NCBI GenBank assembly: GCA_928724745.1
Contig: CAKMXJ010000022.1
Coordinates: forward strand, 1 to 64,000
DNA: 64,000 bases
Reading direction: 5' to 3'
DNA from: Anthracocystis setariae
Lineage: Eukaryota; Basidiomycota; Ustilaginomycetes; Ustilaginales; Ustilaginaceae
This document shows, piece by piece, positions 26,922 to 36,807 of the stretch. The notes under the pieces were generated by a model that was given only the letters and a program-made list of their open reading frames with translations, was not told the DNA's origin and made no database searches. Made by a program: the position numbers and the translations under genes. Position 1 is the stretch's first letter; each line of letters starts with the position of its first letter.

Positions 26922-28253
26922 ATGACGCAAGCCAAGCTTACCAAACCCACCGTGCCCTTCTCCGAGGCGTCTTGGATTCAAGGTCTTCCCTCATCCATCT
27001 TCACTTCTCCCTCGCACGTACAGCTGCGCGAGTGGTGCCGATCTTGGTGCGACCAAGTCCTCATCAAGCTTGGCGCCAAGTACGAAGCAGCTGGTCTGCT
27101 CACCGATGACGAAGCATACAAGATCGCTGCCAAGGATGGTGTTCTGTTCGCCTTTGCCACGGGCGTCCACGTCGACCCCAACATCGCCAAGATCGCCAAG
27201 AGTGCAGGTGTAGGCCTGCCCGCAGGCATCAAGATGGAAGACTGGAACAACATCCATGACTACATCATCTGGGATGAGCTCAACCGATGTGCCTCTTCGG
27301 TGCTGATGGGCTTGATCGGTGGACTGACGTACGGATCTGGCCCCATCATGCATTTCGGTAGCGACGAGCAGAAGCAAAAGTGGCTGCCTGAGATTTTCTC
27401 GGGTCGCAAGAGGATCTGTCTTGCCATCACCGAACCTCTGGCGGGTAGCAACGTCGCCAACCTTAGCACTGAGGCGAAGCTCATTGAGGAAAACGGCCAA
27501 AAGTTCTATCTCGTTAACGGCAACAAGAAGTGGATCACGAACGGCATCTATTCGGACTGGTTCACTACTGCTGTCCGCACCTCGGGCAAGGCGGGCGATT
27601 CTCACGGAATCTCGCTGCTCATGATCCCTCGTGGACCTGGTGTTACTACCAAGCAGATGAAGATGCTTCCCGGCGGCGCATCTGGTACTACGATTGTCGA
27701 GTTTGACGACGTCAAGGTCCCCGTCGAGAATCTGATTGGCAAAGAGGGCGAGGGACTTAAGCTGGTGTTTTTTAACTTCAATCACGAGCGTTTGACCATC
27801 GCTTACACTGCTCTGCGCTACTCGCGCGTTTGTATGGAGGATGCCGTGGCGCACTGTCGCCGACGCGAAGTGTTTGGCAAAAAACTCATCGAGCAGCCCG
27901 TGGTGCGTCACAAGATCGGCCACATGGCTCGTGAGGTGGAAGCGCTGCAAGCCTGGACCGAAAGCGTCATCTTCCAGCAACTCAACATGTCCATCAGTCA
28001 ATCCAACTTGTTGACGGGAGGTACGTGCGCCTTGCTCAAGGCGCATGCAGGTATTGTATTGGAAAAGGTGGCGCGCGAGGCTGTGCATTTGCTGGGAGGG
28101 ATGGGCCTCACCAAGGGTGGTACGGGCGAGCGAATCGAGAGGGTGTGGAGAGAGTTGAAGGCGCTCACCGTTCCTGGCGGTAGTGAGGACGTCATGATCG
28201 ACCTCGGCGTTAGACAGCAGCTCAAACTCGTTGGACCCCAGAGCAAGTTCTGA
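26922..28253 (+). CDS. Acyl-CoA dehydrogenase family protein (443 aa)
   Basis: It is an FAD-dependent acyl-CoA dehydrogenase for alpha-beta desaturation of an acyl-CoA. It starts at MTQAKLTKPTVP. The family order is complete: an N-terminal helical domain, then CLAITEPLAGSNVANLSTEA (flavin-contacting strand), KKWITNGIYSDWF, LPGGASGTTIVEFDDVKVPVENLIG, and a C-terminal helical domain with NFNHERLTIAYTALR and LLGGMGLTKGGTGERIERVWRE. There is no obvious mitochondrial leader. The C-terminus SKF resembles a weak peroxisomal PTS1, so peroxisomal oxidation is possible but uncertain. Substrate length cannot be judged. Confidence 0.9.
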   Translation: MTQAKLTKPTVPFSEASWIQGLPSSIFTSPSHVQLREWCRSWCDQVLIKLGAKYEAAGLLTDDEAYKIAAKDGVLFAFATGVHVDPNIAKIAKSAGVGLPAGIKMEDWNNIHDYIIWDELNRCASSVLMGLIGGLTYGSGPIMHFGSDEQKQKWLPEIFSGRKRICLAITEPLAGSNVANLSTEAKLIEENGQKFYLVNGNKKWITNGIYSDWFTTAVRTSGKAGDSHGISLLMIPRGPGVTTKQMKMLPGGASGTTIVEFDDVKVPVENLIGKEGEGLKLVFFNFNHERLTIAYTALRYSRVCMEDAVAHCRRREVFGKKLIEQPVVRHKIGHMAREVEALQAWTESVIFQQLNMSISQSNLLTGGTCALLKAHAGIVLEKVAREAVHLLGGMGLTKGGTGERIERVWRELKALTVPGGSEDVMIDLGVRQQLKLVGPQSKF

Positions 28254-28425
28254 GTTGCTCGTAACTTGTTTCGTTGTGATCGTGATTCCAATGGCACCAA
28301 GGCTCCAATGGTTCAATGCGAGAAATGCAGTTCGTAACAAGTTATCTCGAGACCATTCCTCACACACCCGAGGGTTGCTGTTGTGAACAATCTGAGTGAA
28401 AATCCCCAAATAAAATAAAATAAAA

Positions 28426-28427
<2 letters not shown>

Positions 28428-28461
<34 letters not shown>
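28428..28461. repeat. A34 homopolymer after (TAAAA)n
   Basis: TAAAATAAAATAAAAATAAA passes into 34 A. It resembles the tail of a retroposed sequence, but no target duplication is evident. It lies 175 bp downstream of the dehydrogenase stop. Confidence 0.95.
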
Positions 28462-28466
<5 letters not shown>

Positions 28467-28592
28467 GGTTTGGGCGCAAGCCGCTCGGTGTGGGGTGCAT
28501 GATGTGATGAAAATGATAGGTGTCAACCGTCTGTGGAGAAAAGAGTCAAAGCAGTAAATATGTGCAGTGCTGAAACTCAAAGTCACGCAACA

Positions 28593-28664
28593 GCCTCCTT
28601 AGCTCAGCGGTAGAGCACTTCACTAGTAATGAAGAGGTCAGTCGTTCGAGTCGGCTAGGAGGCA
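28593..28664 (+). tRNA. tRNA-Thr (anticodon AGT)
   Basis: The full cloverleaf can be drawn. Acceptor GCCTCCT pairs perfectly with AGGAGGC, the D-stem is GCTC/GAGC, anticodon stem CTTCA/TGAAG encloses CTAGTAA with anticodon AGT, and T-stem AGTCG/CGGCT encloses TTCGAGT. There is no intron. A and B boxes are canonical (TAGCTCAGCGG, GTTCGAGTC). Confidence 0.97.
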
Positions 28665-28677
28665 TTCCTTCATTTTG

Positions 28678-28687
28678 TTTTTTTTTT
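28678..28687 (+). terminator. RNA polymerase III terminator of tRNA-Thr
   Basis: A T10 run starts 14 bp after the tRNA, the normal pol III stop signal. Confidence 0.85.
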
Positions 28688-29281
28688 CACGCAATTGATC
28701 GATATCCTTTGGCTTGAATCCACGTGTCTGCTGCCATGGAGGCTGATCATTCATATAATTAACAATGTTCCTTCTTCGTTGATACAGTCGGAGCTTTCGG
28801 TGGGTTGCAGAAGAGGCGGGCTGGCCGGAAATTGCTGAGTTGAGGTTCGGTGGGACACGTCAGGGTTTTGTGATTTGCCAAGCTGGATTTCGGTGCCTGC
28901 ATCTGGCGATCTGCGTGATGAACGACACTTACAATATACACTACTATCTATTTATTATATACAGGGACCCTGGGCAGTGCAGTGTCACAGTGTTTTGCTT
29001 GAACTGAAGAAATTCAGGTGGCTTCGCATCAGTCACAACAGTCCGCAAGTCCGTTTGCACCGCCGCGGCGTTTTTTGACAGATGGCGCAAACCAACTCGA
29101 TCGATTGATTCCCCAGTTCGGGAACATCCTCCTCATCCCTCACTGCTTGCTATCCTCACTTCTTCTCTTCATCCCATTCGCACATCCCGAAAGCATCGTT
29201 GCGTCAAGCTTCAACCTTCCCTCAGGGAACTCATCGTCAAACTGCATCGTTCTAGAACTCCTAGACTACAACACTACACAA
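28688..29281. other. Intergenic region upstream of the GT8 gene
   Basis: It contains the leader and promoter of the glycosyltransferase gene. TATTTATTATATAC near 28948 could supply a TATA element. No further gene is seen. Confidence 0.4.
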
Positions 29282-30322
29282 ATGTCCATTGGCGATGATG
29301 CACCAACATGTGCCTGGGCTACCCTGTGCACTTCCGAACACCTTCTTCCTGGCTTGATCGTGTTCGCGCATTCTCTGCTTGTCCAGCACGCTTCTCGATA
29401 TCCCCTGGTCGTTATGGTAACTTCCAAACTCTCCTCTCGCGCTCGTGACATCATCTCGTCGATGCTTCCTTCTGGTAGCGTCCTCATCCGCGACATCGAA
29501 CCCATCTACCCGGCCTCGGTAGCCTCTGGCCTTGCCTATGCACGATTCAACGAAGTCTGGACCAAACTCCGCGCTTTTGAGCTCGACGAATACCAAAAAG
29601 TGGCGCTGGTCGATTCCGACATGCTAGTCAGGAAGAACATGGACGAGCTTTTCGACGATGAGTACGTCTTTGGCGACAAAGGCAAAGCCACGGCGCAAGA
29701 ATGGATTGGAGCTAGCTGGGCATGCACATGCAATCCTCACCGCATCGCCACTTATCCCAAGGAATGGGTCCCGCAAAATTGCGGCTTCACTCCTCAGACG
29801 CTACCGGAAGCTGCATCGTCATCTACTGTCCCTCAACCAAGCGCGGATTCTCCAGCACCGGCAAAACTCATCAACTCCGGTCTCGTGATCCTCACCCCGT
29901 CCTCGTCCACCATGAAAGAGATGATCCACATCATCAACACCGACGAGCGCATCCCGCACTACCGCTTTCCAGACCAAGACTTCCTCGCCGACTTTTTCAA
30001 CTCGCCCTCCCGTCAAATCCGCTACCTCCCCTACAAATACAACGCCCTCAAGAAACTCAGACAGGTCCACCAAAACATCTGGAACGACCAGGACGCCACC
30101 AACATCCACTACATCTTGGACAAACCTTGGACACTCGGCAGACCAGGCGGCAAATCGAACCCGCAAGCCACCGATCCAGACGCCGAACTCCATTCGTGGT
30201 GGTGGACCACGTTCGATCAAGTCAAGGCTGGCTTGCAAGACTCTAAGAAGCCAGCCAAAGCGATCAGGATACAAGACCAAGATTGGTCCGAATGCGTCGA
30301 AAAGTATATGAACCTAGAGTAA
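29282..30322 (+). CDS. GT8 family glycosyltransferase (glycogenin/galactinol synthase-like)
   Basis: The 346-aa protein starts at MSIGDDAPTCAWATLCTSEHLLPG; the longer upstream frame is unsupported. The GT8 nucleotide-sugar core is visible: AWATLCTSEHLLPGLIVFAHSL at the start, ARFNEVWTKLRAFEL, and the metal-binding DxD at residues 111-113 in VALVDSDMLV. Later come LINSGLVILTPS and FPDQDFLADFF, the usual acceptor-side motifs. There is no signal peptide, so it is probably cytosolic. Fungal relatives are annotated as glycogenin or galactinol synthase-like, and the sequence alone does not separate these. No glycogenin-type C-terminal domain is present. Confidence 0.87.
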   Translation: MSIGDDAPTCAWATLCTSEHLLPGLIVFAHSLLVQHASRYPLVVMVTSKLSSRARDIISSMLPSGSVLIRDIEPIYPASVASGLAYARFNEVWTKLRAFELDEYQKVALVDSDMLVRKNMDELFDDEYVFGDKGKATAQEWIGASWACTCNPHRIATYPKEWVPQNCGFTPQTLPEAASSSTVPQPSADSPAPAKLINSGLVILTPSSSTMKEMIHIINTDERIPHYRFPDQDFLADFFNSPSRQIRYLPYKYNALKKLRQVHQNIWNDQDATNIHYILDKPWTLGRPGGKSNPQATDPDAELHSWWWTTFDQVKAGLQDSKKPAKAIRIQDQDWSECVEKYMNLE

Positions 30323-30438
30323 AGCCAAACAGATCGTTCGACGCTGATGTCGCATGGTATCGCTAACAAGCAATGGGAGGATGACATTTACCAACACACC
30401 ATTGCATGATGCTGGAAAGAGAAGAAACACTAGCCACC

Positions 30439-32556
30439 TCATGCGCTTTCACTAGGTACACTGGCTGCGGTGGAGCCGGTGGTTGACCCGATCCACGCCG
30501 GTCTAGCAGGCAGGGATGGATGCGTCATCGCAGTTTTCGTTCCAGCGCTCCCTTTGGCTTGACCTGTCGTACTGGCCGTTGCACCCCGGGCAGCGGCGTT
30601 GACTCCACTGAAGCTTGTCGATCTGGAAGACGATGTCGAAGCAACCGATCCCACGCTCATTGCATCATCCCGCGTAGCTCGGCTACCACCACGCTGCGAG
30701 CTTGCACGACTGCCGTTGGTGGACCTTTGACCTCCGCCGTATGGCTGACCTTGAGAATATGCATGGGGGTGGTACTGCGCAGAGAGCGACGTGTGCATGC
30801 CCATTCCGGATTGGTACTGCTGCTGTTGATACGGCACGTGCTGAGGTGGTTGACGCTGTGTTGGTGGCATATGTTCATACCAGAATGTCTGCTGAGCCCA
30901 GGCTCCAACGCCGTGCAGCGCATGGTCCTGTCCGCGATTCCATACGCTTCCTTGACCTGATGCTTGCATATTCCTGGCGTTTGGTTGCTGTTGCGTCTGC
31001 ATCGGAGTCTGCCCGATCCCGTTGAATCCGCCGCCGCCGCTCGGTAAGGCGGGGAATGCGTCCGTTTCTGGAGCCTGTGCTGGTCCTGATGGTTGAAACG
31101 TTGGCGCAGGCACCATGTAAGCATACCTCGGAGCTCCTCCTTGCGCGTAAGCGGGCGTGCTGCTGCCCGCTGGATGGAAAGAGGGCGCGCCGGAACGCAA
31201 ATTCGGATTGCTTTGCGACTGCTGCAGCGCTCCTGGTTGAGCTGATGGAAAATAGTCGTACGGTCCTTGGCCTGCGCCAGGGAAAGCGAGCGGACTCGAC
31301 TGATGCGGCGCACCAAATGGCGTGGCTGCTGATGTGGCAGCAAGAGGTAAATTGCGGCAGAACTCCACATCATCGCCTTGGTCTGCGTCAGCCGACGTCG
31401 CCCTCCTGCCGCTATTGCTTCCACTTGCCTTTGCACGTTGTGAAGGTCCGTCTTGACTGGCGACAGACGAGCTAGAGGAAGGCCCATTTTTCCGACCACC
31501 GAACCGACCCCCTGCCAATGAAGCGACGGGACTACTCGCGGCTGAGCTGGACGGAGAAGGTTTCGCGTCTTTTGCGGAGGTCTCGGCGTCCTTTGTCAGA
31601 TCAAGCTGCGTCGTAGAAGAGGTAGGTGAGGACGAGGAGCTCGTCGCGAGGTCGGCGAAGATGCGTGCACGCGCAGCCTTGTAAGACGCCTCTCTCTCTT
31701 CCAACGTCATGTCTTTGCGAGCCTTGGTGATGGATCTGTCTGAGTCGCTTGTGTTGCCTGAGGCGGTGTCAGCTGACAGCAAACGAGATTGACGGCTGCT
31801 AGATGGATCTCGACGCATGATCCTAAAGCCCGGAGGAGGAGCGCTGGACGCTGCAGACACGACAAGAGAATGGCTTGGTGCTGGGGAAGATCTCGACGAC
31901 ACCGAGGCGGAGGGATTCGACGATTCGGCAGCGGGCTGGTCCATGAGGGTGCTTGCGGAGCTCACGAGAGCTGGATGAGTACCTTCGGGATCGACACTGG
32001 CGTCGCGATAGCCCAAATGTTCACGAGCACGAGTGGACATGAGTACAGAAGGGTGAGAGGTGCTGGGCGTCTTGGAGAGGGTGATGCAGTGTGTGGCGCG
32101 GTCGAGCTGATGCTCTAAATGGAACTGGTCGGCACATCGATGAATGAGCAATCGCTGCCACGCATTCATGGCACCAAGTTCGAGCGTCGATCTGGTTGTG
32201 TCTCGAACGAAGCCGGCCATCTGATTCTCGTACTGGCTGAAAAAGATGCGATCGTCCTTCTTGCGCATTGCTTGGAGTAAGGTGTCGTCTACCTTGGCGC
32301 ACTCGGAAGTCGAAGGTGGTGCGGCGAAGGAAGAAGAAGCTGGTTGTGTCGAAGATGGAGACGAAGTTGATGCTGGTGCCATGGTCGTGCCTCGCGAAAC
32401 AACTGACGATGCGGAAGATTGAGGCATCTGCAGTGCTGACGCAAAAGAGGCCTGGATAGGCTCGGTGGGTGACTGCTGGACGGAAGGGTGGGCAGCGTCG
32501 TGGGTGCGCAGCGACGCAGCTGCCAACGTCTTGGAAATATCGTCGATTTGTGTCAT
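30439..32556 (-). CDS. R3H and SUZ domain RNA-binding protein (705 aa)
   Basis: The start is ATG 32556 (MTQIDDISKTLAAASL). Residues 90-165 form an R3H domain: DDRIFFSQYENQMAGFVRD...NAWQRLLIHRCADQFHLEH, with the Arg-x3-His core. A SUZ-like element follows near 245-310 (RIMRRDPSSSRQSRLL...MTLEEREASYKAARARIFAD). The rest is Ser/Ala/Gln/Pro-rich, with long Gln/Pro/Tyr stretches typical of granule-forming RNA-binding proteins. Encore/R3HDM-type proteins share this order and act in mRNA control. The 3' end faces the GT8 gene about 115 bp away. Confidence 0.85.
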   Translation of the reverse strand: MTQIDDISKTLAAASLRTHDAAHPSVQQSPTEPIQASFASALQMPQSSASSVVSRGTTMAPASTSSPSSTQPASSSFAAPPSTSECAKVDDTLLQAMRKKDDRIFFSQYENQMAGFVRDTTRSTLELGAMNAWQRLLIHRCADQFHLEHQLDRATHCITLSKTPSTSHPSVLMSTRAREHLGYRDASVDPEGTHPALVSSASTLMDQPAAESSNPSASVSSRSSPAPSHSLVVSAASSAPPPGFRIMRRDPSSSRQSRLLSADTASGNTSDSDRSITKARKDMTLEEREASYKAARARIFADLATSSSSSPTSSTTQLDLTKDAETSAKDAKPSPSSSAASSPVASLAGGRFGGRKNGPSSSSSVASQDGPSQRAKASGSNSGRRATSADADQGDDVEFCRNLPLAATSAATPFGAPHQSSPLAFPGAGQGPYDYFPSAQPGALQQSQSNPNLRSGAPSFHPAGSSTPAYAQGGAPRYAYMVPAPTFQPSGPAQAPETDAFPALPSGGGGFNGIGQTPMQTQQQPNARNMQASGQGSVWNRGQDHALHGVGAWAQQTFWYEHMPPTQRQPPQHVPYQQQQYQSGMGMHTSLSAQYHPHAYSQGQPYGGGQRSTNGSRASSQRGGSRATRDDAMSVGSVASTSSSRSTSFSGVNAAARGATASTTGQAKGSAGTKTAMTHPSLPARPAWIGSTTGSTAASVPSESA

Positions 32557-33002
32557 GGTGAAAGGAGGGCGACACTGTATGCGGTTCAAGAAAAGGCTGA
32601 GACTGATGTTTGGGAGGGGCCCAGCATCCAGCAAGAAAGCGGATCGAAGCGGATCAACATCGATTGCACATCTTGGCTGTTGTTGAATGCTGCTGAAGAA
32701 AGCAGGTGGACTTTGTTGTCGTCGTCCTTTCTTCTGGTGACTAGCGCAGATGCCGAATTCACTGCAAAGTCAATGAGAATATGCGAGATTGTCCGGGCAA
32801 GGCAGCGTGGACGTTGAGTCGGGCGTGGACGCAGAGTCTTGTCTAGCTAATGGAAGGAAAGGCGGGATGAATGCGGGTGATGCCAGATAGAATGCGAGTA
32901 GGAGAGCTGTGGACCAGGTCGATGCAAGGGATGGTGGAGGAAAGCGTGAGGGTGCAAATCACAAAAATTGCTTCGAAAATTCTCAGTTGTGTGGAATCAT
33001 TA
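32557..33002. other. Upstream region of the R3H gene
   Basis: About 450 bp lie between the R3H start and the left end of the Harbinger element. It should hold the R3H promoter. No gene is seen. Confidence 0.4.
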
Positions 33003-33033
33003 GAGAGGTTTTGGGTCACCGTCGTGTTGGTGG
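33003..33033 (+). repeat. Left terminal inverted repeat of the Harbinger element
   Basis: 31 bp, partner at 36263-36293, 24/31 identical by hand alignment. Confidence 0.82.
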
Positions 33034-33376
33034 TCGGAGTGTTAATACTTACATCAACTCCGCCAACCCATACGACGGTGACCGATGCTGTTTTGGTGGT
33101 GATGATGGTGGTCGTGAGGGTAGAGACGACGACGGTTCCGCACAATCAAATATTTTCCATCCACACGTGATTGATTGAAATCAAAAGTAATGCTGAATAA
33201 GCAAGTGAGATCGATCAAGTGTGAGATTGATATCGACAACATGACATTGCCGGTGATGTTAGTAGTGCTCGTCGTGATCATCTTGTTCCGTTCATCGCCG
33301 AAAACGACGGTCGCTTTGCTACCCCACGTTCCTGACCTCACCAATCGATTCCTCAGCATCTCTAGCTCCGTCAAGC

Positions 33377-34741
33377 ATGTCATTGCATCAAACAACACCA
33401 TCTCAGGCTGACGAGTCGTACAGACAATCAATCAACAGCTTAAATGATGACGAGATCGATCCTCCGATGCCTACCTTTGACATGAACGCTCCATTTGATC
33501 TCACGTCCCCTACCCCGTCAAACGACTTAGACGATCCATTCGATATCTCATCGCAGACTCCAACGCACCAAGCATCCCTTCCACCTCCTCCCCGTCATGC
33601 ATCTGTTCGTTCTCCTTATCAAGCTTTCAACATGTATTCGCAGGAGTCGCACGCTCAAGTAGATGCATCGCAATCTCAAGAATCGGTATCATCTCAAACG
33701 CCACGTTCTGTGCTGTCTGAAACAAACGGGTCTCGAGCTCATTGGACTCAGGAACAGGCTGAGGTCCTTGTTCGTGCCGTACACGAACACAATCCATTCA
33801 AGCACAAGTCGAACATGAACAAGGGTCAAGCGTGGCGCCGTGTGGTGGATGAGGTTAACCTGGTGTTTGCCGAGAGGCAACAACGGAAGAGGTCTTTACA
33901 GGCGGTGAAAGAGAAATGGAAGCATATGAGCTTGGAGCGAAAGAGGCAAGACCGTCGGCAGGCATCAGGATCGGGTCATATACTTGATCGTAGTTCAACA
34001 GAACGAATGATGGACGATGTTAACAACACAGAGACGGTGTCTGCTTCAACTCAATGGAGAGCAATAGCACATGACCATCGTCGAGGGCTTTCAGGGTTGG
34101 AAGACTCTCCAACTGAGGACCCAGCTACTCGATCAACCATGTCAATCAGCGAGCGCAATCGTCGACAACAATCAGCTCAGTTTCAACATCGAACTCAGGA
34201 CGGCGACGACACAAGCGATACTTCCGGTGACCTGTTCAGCATTACGCCTCGCAAACGATCAAGGAATGCCGCAGGAGAAGCAATCCAAGCGCTTCATCGA
34301 ACCGAAGAGGCGCAAAGGAGTTCGGAGGATCAGTATCGGCAAGAGATGTTAGACATACAGCGGCAAGGAATGAACATTCGGCGAGACGACATCAACATTC
34401 AACGGGATAACATCGACATCAAGCGTGAAAGCATGGTCATACAGAGGGAGGCAGTACAAGCTCAACAACAGCTGCTGAGCTTAGGATCGACCATGCTCAA
34501 CAACATCTCCTCCGACATCCAGACCTTGAAAGAGTCGATGACCACAATCGTTGGACTACTCAGCCGTCAGCATAACTTCAATCCCTCGTCTTCGGTAACA
34601 CTCTCAACAGGAGCTCAGATACCTCGGATACCAGAGGAGCCTCAGACACCACGCGGTGTGCGAAGTGGATCGATCTCATCATCGCAAACAACACCAACAC
34701 AACGTACCCGCCGCAGCACGCGCTCGATGTCTCGTCAGTAG
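33377..34741 (+). CDS. Harbinger ORF1: Myb/SANT-like DNA-binding protein (454 aa)
   Basis: Residues about 118-185 form a trihelix or Myb/SANT-like domain: HWTQEQAEVLVRAVHEHNPF...KGQAWRRVVDEVN...AVKEKWKHMSLERK, with the spaced tryptophans expected of the fold. Residues 310-370 are a long amphipathic stretch with near-repeats (IRRDDINIQRDNIDIKRESMVIQREAV), probably a coiled coil for multimerisation. In PIF/Harbinger elements this protein imports the transposase and binds the ends. It opposes the transposase gene tail to tail. Confidence 0.87.
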   Translation: MSLHQTTPSQADESYRQSINSLNDDEIDPPMPTFDMNAPFDLTSPTPSNDLDDPFDISSQTPTHQASLPPPPRHASVRSPYQAFNMYSQESHAQVDASQSQESVSSQTPRSVLSETNGSRAHWTQEQAEVLVRAVHEHNPFKHKSNMNKGQAWRRVVDEVNLVFAERQQRKRSLQAVKEKWKHMSLERKRQDRRQASGSGHILDRSSTERMMDDVNNTETVSASTQWRAIAHDHRRGLSGLEDSPTEDPATRSTMSISERNRRQQSAQFQHRTQDGDDTSDTSGDLFSITPRKRSRNAAGEAIQALHRTEEAQRSSEDQYRQEMLDIQRQGMNIRRDDINIQRDNIDIKRESMVIQREAVQAQQQLLSLGSTMLNNISSDIQTLKESMTTIVGLLSRQHNFNPSSSVTLSTGAQIPRIPEEPQTPRGVRSGSISSSQTTPTQRTRRSTRSMSRQ

Positions 34742-34781
34742 TCATCCATTGCAACATTGTACATACATCTGATCATGGTAA

Positions 34782-35981
34782 TCAAAGCACCGCACTAACT
34801 GATAACTGATCTTCTTCGTCTGCGAGCTCTTGCGAGTTGATACCCGACTGATCAATAGAGACATCTGTGAAGGAACTTGACATGCTGACACGTGACGACG
34901 AGAAGTAATCTTCGATCCTCGGCGGGTTGACTTGCAATGCTTTGCTGATGTTGTTCCCTACCAGACACGTTCTAGCATTCCACAGCAATGTACCAACCAT
35001 GAACTCCTGACCAACCGGTGTTAGTGCTGTGCGTTGGTACTGCTTATCCCTAAAGCGAGGCCATTGCATTGAAATCATACCAATCCCCCATTCCACTGTT
35101 GTGCGGTACTTGCTGAGGATGTGGTTGAAGCGTCTCTCCTGTTGTGTGACGAGGTTCCCTCCAAAAGGCGATATGATTGCTCTTGATACACCGTAAGCCT
35201 GGTCGCCGTAGAGATATCGAGGGCTACCATCTTCTCCTACCGCTTTACGCATCGCCCATTGAACTAATGATGTTTCTCTTGCCATGTGAGCATCATGCCT
35301 ACGTCCTACAAAAGGTTCTGAGCAGTACAGTAAACCGTCGGGTGTAGCGATGATCTGATACTTCAAAGCATGCAGTCGCTTGTGACCGTTATAAGCTTCT
35401 TCCTGATCATGCATTGGCATTGCAATCGGCCGAACCGTTCCATCCACCGCTCCCCAGAAGCTTGGATATCGATACTTCCTCTGGATGGCCGAGGATAGCA
35501 CATCCAAACGCCGCGGTTGCAGAAGCTGGTGTCTCTCGCTTGTTACATCAAGTAAGTACCTCCATCGTTTGTATATCTTATCACAAAGACATCGTACGAT
35601 GCGGCTCACACGACTGTAAGACCATCCAAACTGACCCTCAAGCCTTCTAACTTGAGAGCCTCGAAGGTAGGCAAGCAGCATCAACATTGCGGTCTTGCTG
35701 TCAACACAGTCTTGGACCGACGTTCTCACGGGATCAGGCAACAACAAAGCATCGTGTATACGAATGAATTGATTGATAGTGAAACCGAACGTTGGCTTGA
35801 ACTGGGCATCGTCAAGAAGAGAAGCAATGGAAGCAAACCCTTGCGGATTGAGGAAGGTTGGTGGAGCTCGAAGGAGGAGCAAGGCCGCTGTGACAGCTCG
35901 AAGCCGCCGTCTACGACGATTGCGAGCGACAGAGATGTTTTCGACCTCATTGATCGTTGCAATGGAGTCAATGTTGTCCAT
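34782..35981 (-). CDS. Harbinger transposase, DDE_Tnp_4 type (399 aa)
   Basis: Starts at MDNIDSIATINEVEN. The helix-turn-helix-like part (residues 110-165, RRLEGQFGWSYSRVSRIVRCLCDKI) precedes the catalytic domain. Candidate catalytic residues are Asp in GAVDGTV, Asp in YLYGDQAYG and Glu in TVEWGIGM, with the family motif GRRHDAHM between them. All are present, no stop or frameshift is seen, and length is normal, so the element may be active or recently active. Confidence 0.92.
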   Translation of the reverse strand: MDNIDSIATINEVENISVARNRRRRRLRAVTAALLLLRAPPTFLNPQGFASIASLLDDAQFKPTFGFTINQFIRIHDALLLPDPVRTSVQDCVDSKTAMLMLLAYLRGSQVRRLEGQFGWSYSRVSRIVRCLCDKIYKRWRYLLDVTSERHQLLQPRRLDVLSSAIQRKYRYPSFWGAVDGTVRPIAMPMHDQEEAYNGHKRLHALKYQIIATPDGLLYCSEPFVGRRHDAHMARETSLVQWAMRKAVGEDGSPRYLYGDQAYGVSRAIISPFGGNLVTQQERRFNHILSKYRTTVEWGIGMISMQWPRFRDKQYQRTALTPVGQEFMVGTLLWNARTCLVGNNISKALQVNPPRIEDYFSSSRVSMSSSFTDVSIDQSGINSQELADEEDQLSVSAVL

Positions 35982-36262
35982 GGTGGACGCTGCCGACGAC
36001 TACAAGCTTTGAGATGATGGTGGCATTCACGCTATAGCAAGCTCATTGGCAATATCGTACACATGTCCGCACACTTGGATCACTTTGGAAGGTCTAGCAT
36101 TCCTCGGAACCGACAAAGTGACTAGCAAACTGCCTCAACCATCGTATGCCTTGTTCTCTCAGCCAACAGCAACCCATACGAGGTGTAACCTCACTTTGCA
36201 TGAAATCGATATATGCACGATTGCAGGAGGAGTTCGATAAATGTGTGTTAGCGAGGTCAAAT

Positions 36263-36293
36263 CCACCTATACGACGGACGGCCAAAACCTCCC
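36263..36293 (-). repeat. Right terminal inverted repeat of the Harbinger element
   Basis: 31 bp, partner of 33003-33033. Confidence 0.82.
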
Positions 36294-36312
36294 TATTTAT
36301 GGCTTAGATCGC

Positions 36313-36383
36313 ACTGTGCTGTGCTGTGCTGTGCTGTGCTGTCTGTTATGCTCTTTTGAAAAAAAAAAAAAAAAAAAAAAAAA
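36313..36383. repeat. (GTGCT)n microsatellite and A25 tract
   Basis: About five CTGTG or GTGCT units (36313-36342) are followed by 25 A (36359-36383). They lie between the Harbinger element and the 5S gene, about 100 bp beyond the 5S 3' end. Confidence 0.9.
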
Positions 36384-36469
36384 TCACTCCGTCTGCTGCT
36401 AAAGCTGGTCTTATTCCTACTGATGTTCAACTGACCGTGACACAGCAACTCACAGCAAAAATAGGAGCC

Positions 36470-36475
36470 AAAAAA
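36470..36475 (-). terminator. RNA polymerase III terminator of 5S rRNA
   Basis: T6 on the minus strand starts about 5 bp after the 5S 3' end. Confidence 0.75.
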
Positions 36476-36479
36476 GGAG

Positions 36480-36597
36480 AACTGCAGCACCTAGGATTCC
36501 CGCGTGGTCCCCCACCGCAGTACTGACTAGGCGATACCTTGCTTAACTTCGCAGATCGGACGGGATGCGGTGCTTTCAAGGTTCTATGGCCGCAGAT
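36480..36597 (-). rRNA. 5S ribosomal RNA
   Basis: The minus strand carries the fungal 5S landmarks in order: GCGGCCATA near the 5' end, AAAGCACCGCATCCCGTCCG, GAAGTTAAGC (internal control A box), GTCAGTACTGCGGTGGGGGA, and CCTAGGTGCTGCAG at the 3' end. Length of about 118 nt is normal. The gene stands alone, without flanking rRNA genes, as in fungi with dispersed 5S copies. Confidence 0.95.
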
Positions 36598-36807
36598 GGA
36601 AGTAGAACTGTGATTTGCAGATCATATAGTAATATGCTTGCTGACAATGAATGGTTGTTACGAATGGCTGTTCCACAACTTGTGGTCTCGAACACGCACT
36701 TCTGTACAGCTATTCAGCTGGCGAAGACATGATTCTGAACATCGGAAGGTGAGCATTTGTACTGTCCTGGTCAAGTAAAAGAATCTTCGAGGTAGCATGG
36801 TTCCCAT
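36598..36807. other. Intergenic region upstream of 5S and downstream of the exchanger
   Basis: It holds the 5S upstream sequence and the exchanger 3' UTR. No other feature is seen. Confidence 0.35.

Larger units (their letters stand above)
33003..36293. mobile_element. Complete PIF/Harbinger DNA transposon (about 3.3 kb)
   Basis: Ends at 33003-33033 and 36263-36293 are inverted repeats matching at 24 of 31 positions, starting GRGAGGTTTTGG and sharing CCGTCGT and GGTGG. TTA lies immediately left of the element, the usual Harbinger target, but the right flank reads TAT, so the target duplication is not clean. Inside are the two genes expected of the superfamily, converging 40 bp apart. Confidence 0.88.

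Noticed and set aside
26991..28586. 531-aa minus-strand frame over the acyl-CoA dehydrogenase
   Set aside because: Antisense shadow caused by codon bias. The same applies to 42079-43446 (DBP5), 44617-45780 (TRR1), 55134-56609 (MSC7) and 53687-54559 (RAE1).
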